A stretch of DNA of 64,000 nt, taken from NCBI GenBank assembly GCA_030644725.1, contig CP130629.1:1419572-1483571 (forward strand), written 5' to 3'. A model generated the notes under the pieces. It searched no databases and was not told the DNA's origin. It saw only the letters and a program-made list of their open reading frames with translations. Below are positions 18,996 through 27,108 of this stretch, piece by piece. The translations under genes were made by a program, and so were the position numbers. Origin of the DNA: Candidatus Electrothrix communis (GTDB lineage Bacteria > Desulfobacterota > Desulfobulbia > Desulfobulbales > Desulfobulbaceae). Numbering within the stretch: position 1 is the first letter of the stretch; each line of letters opens with the position of its first letter.

Positions 18996-21900
18996 ATGAA
19001 GCAAGCGAATTGGTTCCGATTACTGGCCCTCTGTTGTGTTTTTCTGATCTCCCTGTTTCTTTCCACAACAATTGCCTCTGCCGCCTGCATGCCCACCATC
19101 AAACATGTAACAGACAGCATGTCTCCGCCCAATCCTGCTGCCGGAAGCTCTGCCACAGTGACCTACACAGTTACAAACGTTTCAACCACCTGTGATGCAA
19201 ACGGCTACAAGCTGGCTTTTCACTCGGTACTTCCTGCTACCCCGGAATGTCTGTCAGGGAATTACAGCGGCAGCAATCCTTCCTTTTCCCTTGCTGCTAA
19301 TGCAACCGGTCAGGTGACGGCCAATATCCCAGCGGTACCACCTGAAACGGCAGGTTGTCTTGTCTACTTTGATATCCTTGATGCTTCAGGTTCTCCCCTC
19401 CCGCTTTTACCCGGCGGCAGGATGTATGCGACTTTCGGAACTATGACGGGACCAGGGCCAGGCCTTTGCGTAGGACCCACGCCTGTCATCAACTCGGCTG
19501 ATCATGTGGATATGGGCGATGGCGAGGCAGCGGCGAGTGCTAACGTAGAAAATGCAACTGAAAAACCGACGTTGGAGATCGGCAGCAGCTCAACCGAGAT
19601 GGATGAAGGCTCCGATGGGCAGTACAACGGAGGCGACAGCACCGCCCAAGGTAAGAACAGCGGTGCTATCACCGCCTTTGGGATGTGCAACATGACGGCA
19701 ACCTTTGGATATAATTTTCTCTCCTTTCTTTCACGTTATTTCGGCAAGGGGGCCTGCGCTGAAAGTTGCGATGGATATCAGGGCTGTGCAGGCGACCCCG
19801 TCAACACAGCCATCGGTAATTTTGTCTACGATGAAACCGACGCAACCGTAGCAGGTCCCGGTGACAGCACCATTAAGCTGAATCGGACTTACAACTCCCA
19901 GGCCGTGCTCTGGACACCGGCCTCTATAACCCGTTTTTACCCGGACGGCTCTGATGAGGTTGTGGCCGAGCCACCTCAATACTTCGGTAAAGGTTGGACT
20001 TCGGAGCTGGGCCAGTTTCTGCTGGAGATCGACATGGCCCCGACCTTTGAGGGCGTACAGATCCTTTACCCGGACGGCCATACGGCCAATTTTGAGAAAT
20101 CCGGCGCAAAATACGTCTCCGTCTCACCCGGCACCCATGATGTCATCACCAAGGAAGGGGGAGAATACATACTGCGGGACGCAGACTGTGGCTGTGCCTC
20201 AGAAGAAAAACGCTTTGACAGCAACGGGCACCTAACCGCCCTGATTGACCGTAACGGCAATGCCATCCGCCTCTTCTATGACGGCGATAAGCTGTCCACC
20301 CTGGAAAACGCCGCCGGTCGTCGGATCGAATTTACTTTGAACGGGGACGGCCAGATCATTAAAGCTGATCTACCGGAGAACATCACCCTGCAATACGAGT
20401 ATCAGGATGACCTACTCTCCGCTTTTATCGACGGTCGGGGCAACCGTACCGAGTACCGCTATGACGAGCTGGGCCAGATGACCGAGATTATCTCAGCCAA
20501 CGGATATCCCCTGGTGCGCAACATCTATGATGATGAATATCGGGTCACCCAACAGATCGTCAAGGAAAGCGAATCATACAGCTTCAGCTATGAGGAGGGC
20601 AAGACCACCGTCACAGATGCCTACGGCAATGCTCATGTCCATCATTATGATGACGACCTGCGCTTGGTTAGGATGGAGTATCCTGACGGGACCGAAGAAC
20701 GATACGAGTATGATGAGGATCAAAACCGCACCGGGTACACGAATCAGGCCGGGGGACAATGGCAGTGGACCTACGACGATACGGGCAACCGCCTGACCGC
20801 CGAAGGCCCTCTGGGCTGGTATCGGGACTGGGCCTATAACGAACGCCGTCAGGTCACCCGGATGACGGAAAAGGTGGATGCAAGCACCCAACGCACCAGC
20901 ACCTTTATTTATGATGAGCACGGCAACCTGACAAAGTTCTGTAATGCCCTGAATGCCTGCGGCTTTGTTATTTACGACGAACGTGGCCTGCCTCTGCGCA
21001 TGACCGACTTGAACAGCTACACCACGGTCAACACCTACGATACCGAAGGCGACTTGATTAGCGTTCTTGATCCAGAAGGAGCTATCACCGGCTTTGACCA
21101 TGATGATCTTGGTCGGGTTACTGGAAAAACCAAACCGCTCGGTAATTCCTACAGTTACTCCTACGACGAAAATTCAAACCTTACATCTGTCGATGGCCCG
21201 TTAGGCTTTCATCTCGGCTACAGCTACGATGCCAACGACAATCTGATGCAGTCGGTCGATCCCAACGGAGGAACGATCAACTATACGTACACGAAATCAG
21301 ACAGTCCCAAAGAAATTTACAATCAATTAAATTTTAAAACTTCGTTCAGTTACGGCCTGATGAATGAGCGGACGGGGATGACCGACGCTGAAGACCGGGT
21401 ATGGAGTTATGCCTACAACAACATGTTGCAGGTTACCGATGTCAACGGGCCCCTGGGGCACCATCAAGGTTTTATCTATAACGCCCTCGGGATGATAACC
21501 GATGCCACTGATCCTGAAGGACGGGTTAAGCATATTGAATATGATGCACTCAAACGTCCGCTGACTATTACTCGAAATTATGTGGCAGGCGGAGTTGAGA
21601 ATTCCGATACCAATGTTTCGACCAGTTTCACTTACAATCTTATCGGTGATCGTCTCTCGGTTACTGATCCAGAAGGTTATATTTCTAAGGCTGAATATGA
21701 TCTGCAAAGTCGTTTGCTGAAAAAGCAGGATGCAGAGGGCTATGCATGGGAATACTCCTATGATCCTATGGGCAATCTCCTGGAAAAACTGAATCCGAGA
21801 AATTTCACCACCTCCTATGCTTACACTCCCACCAATCGTCTTCAGTCTGTGACCAATCCTGAACAGCACATCAAATCTTTCACCTATAATCCCAACGGCT

Positions 21901-24719
21901 CCCTTATAGCTGCCACTGATCCCAAGGGGACTGTAAGCGAATACGCTTATGACGAGTTGGATCGCAAAATTGCTCAAGTGAGAAATTCCAACCTCAGTGC
22001 TCCTGCTGATTATGAAACCAATGTCACCACTGCATTTGCATATGATTTGGCGGGTAATCTTCGCTTTGTCACCAATCCCTTAGATTATCGGAAAGAGATT
22101 CGCTACGATGCAGCGCATCGAAAGGTGGAGCTGATTGATTATGAAGAGGGGAGCACAACTTTTCAATATGACAAGGTCAACAACCTGCTCAAAGTAACCG
22201 ATGCCGAGGGAAATTCCACTAACTATACAGTGGACGAACTGAACCGTCTGGTTGCTGTCACTAATGCTGAGAATGAAACCACTCGCTACACCTATGATTT
22301 AGTTGGAAATCGGACGCAACGTATTGAAGCAGATAACACGGTTACGCTCTACGAGCTTGACGGGGTGTATCGTCTCAATCGCGTGCAGGAAAATTATCGG
22401 CCTGATCGTGATCCGGGCAATGATGTAAATGTACTGACCACCTATGGGTATGACCGCAGAGGACTCCTGACCAGTTTTATCAATGCCAATGGAGCGGAAA
22501 CTGCTTTTGCGTATAACGGGGTCGGTAAATTAACCCGAGAAACTGATCCCTTATTAAAGGTCTGGGAATACGCCTATGACGGCAATCGGAACCGGATAAC
22601 TCGCCAGGATGCCAAGGGCAATCTGACCGAGTACGATTTCTACCCGGACGATATGTTGATGCGTATGGCCTATGCTGACGGGACCGTCGTGTCCTATGCA
22701 TATGATGCAAACAACAACCGGACAGCAATGAACGATACGCTCGGCGATACTTCCTGGAATTTCGATCCGCTGAATCGGGTGACCCAACAGGATGATCCTT
22801 TTGATCGAATCCTCCATTATCAATATGACGCAGCTTCAAACAGGGTCGGTATAACCTATCCTGATGAAAACCAGGTTGGCTATGCGTACAGCCCGAATAA
22901 CTGGTTACAGAACATGACGGTAAGGGCACGGCATGCCGTGCCCCTACAGACCGAATATGCCCGTGATCTGGTCGGCAACCTGACGGAAATTGATAATCCC
23001 AATCAGACCAGAACGACTGTTGCGTATGATAAGGTGTATCGTACCCTGAAAAGGAGGAATTGGCAGACAACCAAGGGCGGCAAGGTCAACAGCGGGTTTG
23101 CGTATTCCTACAACAAGGTTGGGCACATCACCAAGGCGATAAAGGAATACGGCTGGAGAAAGCCGTCCACTGTTGTTGAAACCTATGGTTACGATGGCCT
23201 GCATCGGCTTTCCGAGTTTGTTACAGCGAAAAACAACCCGTTTACAGCTGTTTTGCCCAGTATGCAGATCATAACAGGGAACCGGCCTGTGGATGCCATT
23301 GCAACGTCCTACAGCTATGATCCGGTAGGAAATCGTCTGAGCTGGGAGAGTACGGATAACCTGCAAACCAATACGCCTCTTGATGGGTTTTCCCGCAAAT
23401 ATGCCTATAATGAAGCCAATCAGATGTTGGGCATGGAGTATTTTACGGAAAAGAACAGCACCAAGGATCATGCCTATGCGTACAGCTATGATGAAAATGG
23501 TAATCGGATAAACCGGCAGCTGATTGATAAGAACGGCCCGCAATACGGGGTGGATTACAGCTATGATGCAGAGAATCGTCTTGTTGCGGCTTTGGATTAT
23601 CAGATAACCAGCAGGAACGGCAAGAATCGAATTGAGCGGGCAATGACCCATTATGAATATGATGGTGGCGGGAGAAGGTTGGTTCAGCATTATGATCCGA
23701 AAAACGGTGGGGTCGGGGTTGACAAGCGGGATGAGTATGTCTTTGATGGGCTGGACCCGGTGGCTGAGTATGATATCCTGAACGGGCAGAGGACGGACTA
23801 CTATCGAGGTGCTGGGAATCATTTGGCTTTGATGCATCACTATAAGGGTGGAACTCAAGGGCAGATGTACTGGTATCACTATAATCATAAGGGTGATGTG
23901 GTTGGTCTGACCAAGCAGAACGGGAACTCGCATCATAACTATCGCTATGATCCTTATGGTGCGGTGCTGCCTGAGAATGGGAATTTTACTGATCCGCATA
24001 ATCACTATACGCTGACTGGTAAGGAGTTTGATGAGAATACCGGGCTGGTTTGGTTTGGGGCGAGGTTTTATGAACCTGAGAGTGGGGTTTGGGTTAATCA
24101 GGATACGTATCGGGGGCGGCTGAGCGAGCCGGGGAGTTTGCATCGGTTTGGGTATGTGGCGGATAACCCGGTTACGTTTTGGGATTGGTATGGGTGGAAG
24201 AATGAAAAACATTATTGCCCTGATGGCTGCAAGAAAGGTTATAGGGATTTAACCAGAGAGGCTCTTCAATCTTTTAATGCATCAGATAGCATTGTCAAGA
24301 CAGTTGGTGCTGCTAATAAAATTATGGATAAACCCATTGATGAGGGAGGGCATCCGGCAAGCAAAGGGGGTAAATTATTATATCCAGAATATCATGCAAA
24401 AGGGACTGATGGAGAGGGTGCAGGCTGGAGAAAAAAGGCCGCAAGATATGCAGAGGAGCAAATGGAAAAGGCTGTCGAGTGTGCGATCTTAGCGAGGAAA
24501 ACTGGGCAGTCAAAATTTATGGAGCAGGCATTCATTCATATTGGGCGTGGCTTACATGTTGTTCAAGATGCTCAGTTTAATCCATATGATAAAGAAAAAG
24601 GATATGACGGACTATTTGAGACTCTCGAATATACAGCCATTCAAAAGTCTGTGTATTATCTCGAAGAGTTTGAATATAGAGTTGGATTCAATCCATTTGT
24701 TGAGTCATCGTATCAATAA
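18996..24719 (+). CDS. Secreted RHS/YD-repeat protein with variable C-terminal tip
   Basis: The start is ATG 18996 (AAGGAG 7 bases upstream) with a signal peptide (MKQANWFRLLALCCVFLISLFLSTTIASA). The 1907-residue product has an N-terminal beta domain, the entry motif CAGDPVNTAIGNFVYDETD (about residue 265), then about 40 YD repeats (for example YRYDELGQMTEI and YSYDENSNLTSV). It ends the shell with the RHS core LTGKEFDENTGLVWFGARFY. After DNPVTFWDWYGW an unrelated tip of about 170 residues begins, as in polymorphic toxins. The tip has HIGRGLHVVQDAQFNPYD, vaguely like the His/Asp motifs of zinc-dependent phospholipase C; no activity is claimed. No immunity gene is visible downstream. A 28-base palindrome is embedded in frame at 22920-22947. 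The gene separates the outer-membrane gene from the ligase gene of the PGA-like locus. Confidence 0.9.
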   Translation: MKQANWFRLLALCCVFLISLFLSTTIASAACMPTIKHVTDSMSPPNPAAGSSATVTYTVTNVSTTCDANGYKLAFHSVLPATPECLSGNYSGSNPSFSLAANATGQVTANIPAVPPETAGCLVYFDILDASGSPLPLLPGGRMYATFGTMTGPGPGLCVGPTPVINSADHVDMGDGEAAASANVENATEKPTLEIGSSSTEMDEGSDGQYNGGDSTAQGKNSGAITAFGMCNMTATFGYNFLSFLSRYFGKGACAESCDGYQGCAGDPVNTAIGNFVYDETDATVAGPGDSTIKLNRTYNSQAVLWTPASITRFYPDGSDEVVAEPPQYFGKGWTSELGQFLLEIDMAPTFEGVQILYPDGHTANFEKSGAKYVSVSPGTHDVITKEGGEYILRDADCGCASEEKRFDSNGHLTALIDRNGNAIRLFYDGDKLSTLENAAGRRIEFTLNGDGQIIKADLPENITLQYEYQDDLLSAFIDGRGNRTEYRYDELGQMTEIISANGYPLVRNIYDDEYRVTQQIVKESESYSFSYEEGKTTVTDAYGNAHVHHYDDDLRLVRMEYPDGTEERYEYDEDQNRTGYTNQAGGQWQWTYDDTGNRLTAEGPLGWYRDWAYNERRQVTRMTEKVDASTQRTSTFIYDEHGNLTKFCNALNACGFVIYDERGLPLRMTDLNSYTTVNTYDTEGDLISVLDPEGAITGFDHDDLGRVTGKTKPLGNSYSYSYDENSNLTSVDGPLGFHLGYSYDANDNLMQSVDPNGGTINYTYTKSDSPKEIYNQLNFKTSFSYGLMNERTGMTDAEDRVWSYAYNNMLQVTDVNGPLGHHQGFIYNALGMITDATDPEGRVKHIEYDALKRPLTITRNYVAGGVENSDTNVSTSFTYNLIGDRLSVTDPEGYISKAEYDLQSRLLKKQDAEGYAWEYSYDPMGNLLEKLNPRNFTTSYAYTPTNRLQSVTNPEQHIKSFTYNPNGSLIAATDPKGTVSEYAYDELDRKIAQVRNSNLSAPADYETNVTTAFAYDLAGNLRFVTNPLDYRKEIRYDAAHRKVELIDYEEGSTTFQYDKVNNLLKVTDAEGNSTNYTVDELNRLVAVTNAENETTRYTYDLVGNRTQRIEADNTVTLYELDGVYRLNRVQENYRPDRDPGNDVNVLTTYGYDRRGLLTSFINANGAETAFAYNGVGKLTRETDPLLKVWEYAYDGNRNRITRQDAKGNLTEYDFYPDDMLMRMAYADGTVVSYAYDANNNRTAMNDTLGDTSWNFDPLNRVTQQDDPFDRILHYQYDAASNRVGITYPDENQVGYAYSPNNWLQNMTVRARHAVPLQTEYARDLVGNLTEIDNPNQTRTTVAYDKVYRTLKRRNWQTTKGGKVNSGFAYSYNKVGHITKAIKEYGWRKPSTVVETYGYDGLHRLSEFVTAKNNPFTAVLPSMQIITGNRPVDAIATSYSYDPVGNRLSWESTDNLQTNTPLDGFSRKYAYNEANQMLGMEYFTEKNSTKDHAYAYSYDENGNRINRQLIDKNGPQYGVDYSYDAENRLVAALDYQITSRNGKNRIERAMTHYEYDGGGRRLVQHYDPKNGGVGVDKRDEYVFDGLDPVAEYDILNGQRTDYYRGAGNHLALMHHYKGGTQGQMYWYHYNHKGDVVGLTKQNGNSHHNYRYDPYGAVLPENGNFTDPHNHYTLTGKEFDENTGLVWFGARFYEPESGVWVNQDTYRGRLSEPGSLHRFGYVADNPVTFWDWYGWKNEKHYCPDGCKKGYRDLTREALQSFNASDSIVKTVGAANKIMDKPIDEGGHPASKGGKLLYPEYHAKGTDGEGAGWRKKAARYAEEQMEKAVECAILARKTGQSKFMEQAFIHIGRGLHVVQDAQFNPYDKEKGYDGLFETLEYTAIQKSVYYLEEFEYRVGFNPFVESSYQ
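22920..22947. repeat. Palindromic element inserted in frame within the RHS gene
   Basis: GTAAGGGCACGGC followed by ATGCCGTGCCCCTAC is an almost perfect 28-base palindrome (one mismatch). It is translated as part of VRARHAVPLQ between two YD repeats, where the regular YD spacing is otherwise kept. The GTA.GGG...CCCCTAC ends match the RAYT-linked repeats at 24.8-26.8 kb and in nadE. Confidence 0.7.
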
Positions 24720-24737
24720 GGATGTCATTTTAGTCGG

Positions 24738-24817
24738 GTAGGTCCGCTTGAGTGCAACGAAAGCGGACGGTTCTTTGCTCGGATTATCTGATTTCGTTGT
24801 ACGCAATCAAGACCTAC
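24738..24817. repeat. Palindromic intergenic repeat, copy 2 (GTAGGTC...GACCTAC)
   Basis: This 80-base element begins GTAGGTCCGCTTGAGTGCAA and ends GACCTAC, with the hairpin GTCCGCTT...AAAGCGGAC at its left. It shares ends and internal words (CTTGAGTG, CGAAAGCGGAC, TGATTTCGTT) with 3383-3471. It stands between the RHS stop and the 217-bp array. Confidence 0.65.
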
Positions 24818-24822
24818 GTACC

Positions 24823-26298
24823 TGCGCAATGACGATGATGCACGGGCCAGGGTGATTACCCGGAATTCGGTAGGGTGCGGATCCCTGTGTCCGCCCTGTA
24901 ATTACCACGGTCCCGGTATGATCCACCATCTTGGCAGGTTCCACCAGGGCAGGCACGGGGACCTGCCCCTACAACACCGTGGAATAACAAACAACCATGC
25001 CATATAACCCGGACATTCATCATCGCCGTTCCATTCGTCTGCGCAATGACGATGATGCACGGGTCGGGGTGATTACCCGGAATTCGGTAGGGTGCGGATC
25101 CCTGTGTCCGCCCTGTAATTACCACGGTCCCGGTATGATCCACCATCCCGGCAGGTTCCACCAGGGCAGGCACGGGGACCTGCCCCTACGACACCGTGGA
25201 ATAACAAACGACCATGCCGTATAACCCGGACATTCATCATCGCCGTTCTATCCGTCTGCGCAATGACGATGATGCACGGGCCGGGGGGATTACCCGGAAT
25301 TCGGTAGGGTGCGGATCCCTGTGTCCGCCCTGTCATTACCACGATCTCGGAATGATCCACCATCCCGGCAGGTTCCACCAGGGCAGGCACGGGGACCTGC
25401 CCCTACGACACCCTGGAGGAACAAACGATCATGGCATATAACCCGGATATTCATCATCGCCGTTCCATTCGTCTGCGTAATGACGATGCTGCACGGATCG
25501 GGGGGATTATCCGGAATTCGGTAGGGTGCGGATCCCTGTGTCCGCCCTGTAATTACCACGATCTCGGAATGATCCACCATCCCGGCAGGTTCCACCAGGG
25601 CAGGCACGGGGACCTGCCCCTACAACACCTTGGAATAACAAACAACCATGCCATATAACCCGGACATTCATCACCGCCGTTCTATTCGCCTGCGTAATGA
25701 CGATGATGCACGGGTCGGGGTGATTACCCGGAATTCGGTAGGGTGCGGATCCCTGTGTCCGCCCTGTAATTACCACGGTCCCGGTATGATCCATCACCCC
25801 AGCAGGTTCCACCAGGGCAGGCACGGGGACCTGCCCCTACAACACCTTGGAATAACAAACAACCATGCCATATAACCCGGACATTCATCACCGCCGTTCT
25901 ATTCGCCTGCGTAATGACGATGATGCACGGATCGGGGTGATTATCCAGAATTCGGTAGGGTGCGGATCCCTGTGTCCGCCCTGTAATTACCACGATTTCG
26001 GAATGATCCACCATCCCAGCAGGTTCCACCAGGGCAGGCACGGGGACCTGCCCCTACAACACCGTGGAATAACAAACGACCATGCCGTATAACCCGGACA
26101 TTCATCATCGCCGTTCCATCCGTCTGCGCAATGACGATGATGCACGGGCCGGGGTGATTACCCGGAATTTGGTAGGGTGCGGATCCCTATGTCCGCCCTG
26201 TAATTACCACGATCTCGGAATGATCCACCATCCCAGCAGGTTCCACCAGGGCAGGCACGGGGACCTGCCCCTACGATACCCTGGAATAACAAACGACC
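24823..26298. repeat. Tandem array of 217-bp units derived from the adjacent RAYT gene
   Basis: One 5'-truncated unit (24823-24996) is followed by six complete units starting at 24997, 25214, 25431, 25648, 25865 and 26082, each exactly 217 bases. The next unit start, 26299, is the start codon of the intact transposase gene. Each unit opens with about 75 bases nearly identical to the transposase 5' coding end (ATGCC(A/G)TATAACCCGGACAT...). It continues with two hairpins, GTAGGGTGCGGATCCCTGTG/TCCGCCCTG and GGGCAGG-CACGGGGA-CCTGCCCCTAC, both of which also occur inside the transposase gene. The units look like internally deleted miniatures of the gene, amplified head-to-tail. Units differ by scattered substitutions (for example ACGGTCCCGG versus ACGATCTCGG). 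The period is not a multiple of three, so the array is not a protein repeat. Confidence 0.9.
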
Positions 26299-27048
26299 AT
26301 GCCATATAACCCGGACATTCATCATCGCCATTCCATCCGTCTGCGTAATTATGATTATACACAGGCCGGGGCCTATTTCGTGACCATCTGTGTGCAACAC
26401 CGGGAATGTCTGTTCGGGAAAATCACCGTTCCCTGCGTAGGGGCGGATCCCCGTGTCCGCCCTGATCCCCATGTCCGCCCTGTCATTTCCCCTGCAATCC
26501 ATTTAACCGACGCAGGCCGAATGGTACAGACGATCTGGGATGAAATCCCGGATCATTATCCCGGCATCGAGATTGATGCATTCACGGTCATGCCAAATCA
26601 TATTCACGGGATTGTGGTATTGACCGATCCTGGTGGCGTAGGGGTGGATCCCCGTGTCCACCCGGATCCCCGTGTCCACCCGGATTCTCGTATCCGTCCT
26701 GTTCATCCACCATCACGGCAAATCAACCCAGGGCAGGCACAGGGGCCTGCCCCTACGGGGCCGTTGTCATTGCCGGATGTGGTGCAACGATATAAATCCC
26801 TGACCACCAACCAATATATCCAGGGGGTGAAACGAAACGGCTGGCCACCCTTTCCCGGTAAATTATGGCAACCAAATTACTGGGAACACATCATCCGCAA
26901 CGAGACAGAATTGCAGCGCATCCGCGAATACATCCACAATAACCCGGCCCGTTGGCAGGAAGACGCATTGCATCCCGATCAGCCCCCATTCCCCGGTGAA
27001 ACCCGTGAATCCTCCCCTCCCTACGGTCAGGAAATTTGGATAACATGA
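26299..27048 (+). CDS. REP-associated tyrosine transposase (RAYT, Y1/HUH family)
   Basis: The 249-residue product starts at the ATG that continues the 217-bp periodicity. Features of the IS200/IS605-related RAYT family are visible: AGAYFVTICVQHRECLFG near the N-terminus, the HUH metal motif in MPNHIHGIVVL, and YWEHIIRNETELQRIREYIHNNPARW with the candidate catalytic tyrosines. These enzymes nick and join single-stranded DNA at palindromic REP elements. Two stretches (VGADPRVRPDPHVRPV, and VGVDPRVHPDPRVHPDSRIR through GQAQGPAPTG) are encoded by copies of the REP hairpins themselves. The gene thus carries its own substrate-like repeats in frame. Whether the enzyme tolerates them is unknown. It lies upstream of the ligase gene with a 60-base gap. 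Confidence 0.85.
   Translation: MPYNPDIHHRHSIRLRNYDYTQAGAYFVTICVQHRECLFGKITVPCVGADPRVRPDPHVRPVISPAIHLTDAGRMVQTIWDEIPDHYPGIEIDAFTVMPNHIHGIVVLTDPGGVGVDPRVHPDPRVHPDSRIRPVHPPSRQINPGQAQGPAPTGPLSLPDVVQRYKSLTTNQYIQGVKRNGWPPFPGKLWQPNYWEHIIRNETELQRIREYIHNNPARWQEDALHPDQPPFPGETRESSPPYGQEIWIT
26437..26481. repeat. REP-type hairpins inside the RAYT coding sequence, first block
   Basis: GTAGGGGCGGATCCCCGTGT-CCGCCCTG, followed by a partial second copy (ATCCCCATGTCCGCCCTG). The same word with GTAGGGTGCGGATCCCTGTG occurs in every unit of the neighbouring array and as GTAGGGGCGAACCCCTGTGT on the minus strand in nadE. It is read in frame as VGADPRVRPDPHVRP. Confidence 0.75.
26638..26756. repeat. REP-type hairpins inside the RAYT coding sequence, second block
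   Basis: GTAGGGGTGGATCCCCGTGT-CCACCCGG, then two further degenerate copies, a spacer with TCATCCACCATCACGGCA, and the inverted hairpin GGGCAGG-CACAGGGG-CCTGCCCCTAC. The order forward repeat, ATCCACCAT spacer, inverted repeat is the same as in each 217-bp array unit. Confidence 0.75.
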
Positions 27049-27108
27049 GAGAATGTGCCGCAGCCTGCCGCATCACTCTCTGCACCCAATATCAAAGAAA
27101 ATAACCCT

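Noticed and set aside
22944-24212. 422-residue open frame antisense to the RHS gene
   Set aside because: Its Ile/Pro-rich composition is the mirror of YD-repeat codons; it has no domain or ribosome site, and the RHS frame is clearly real.
24823-26298. Regularly spaced repeats as a CRISPR array
   Set aside because: The units are 217 bases and nearly identical over their full length, with no unique spacers and no cas genes; they derive from the neighbouring RAYT gene.
24856-26502. Series of overlapping 75-residue (plus) and 105-residue (minus) open frames
   Set aside because: They repeat with the 217-base period, change frame from unit to unit, and their peptides (GAGPRACPG, LRNDDDAR) are by-products of the repeat.
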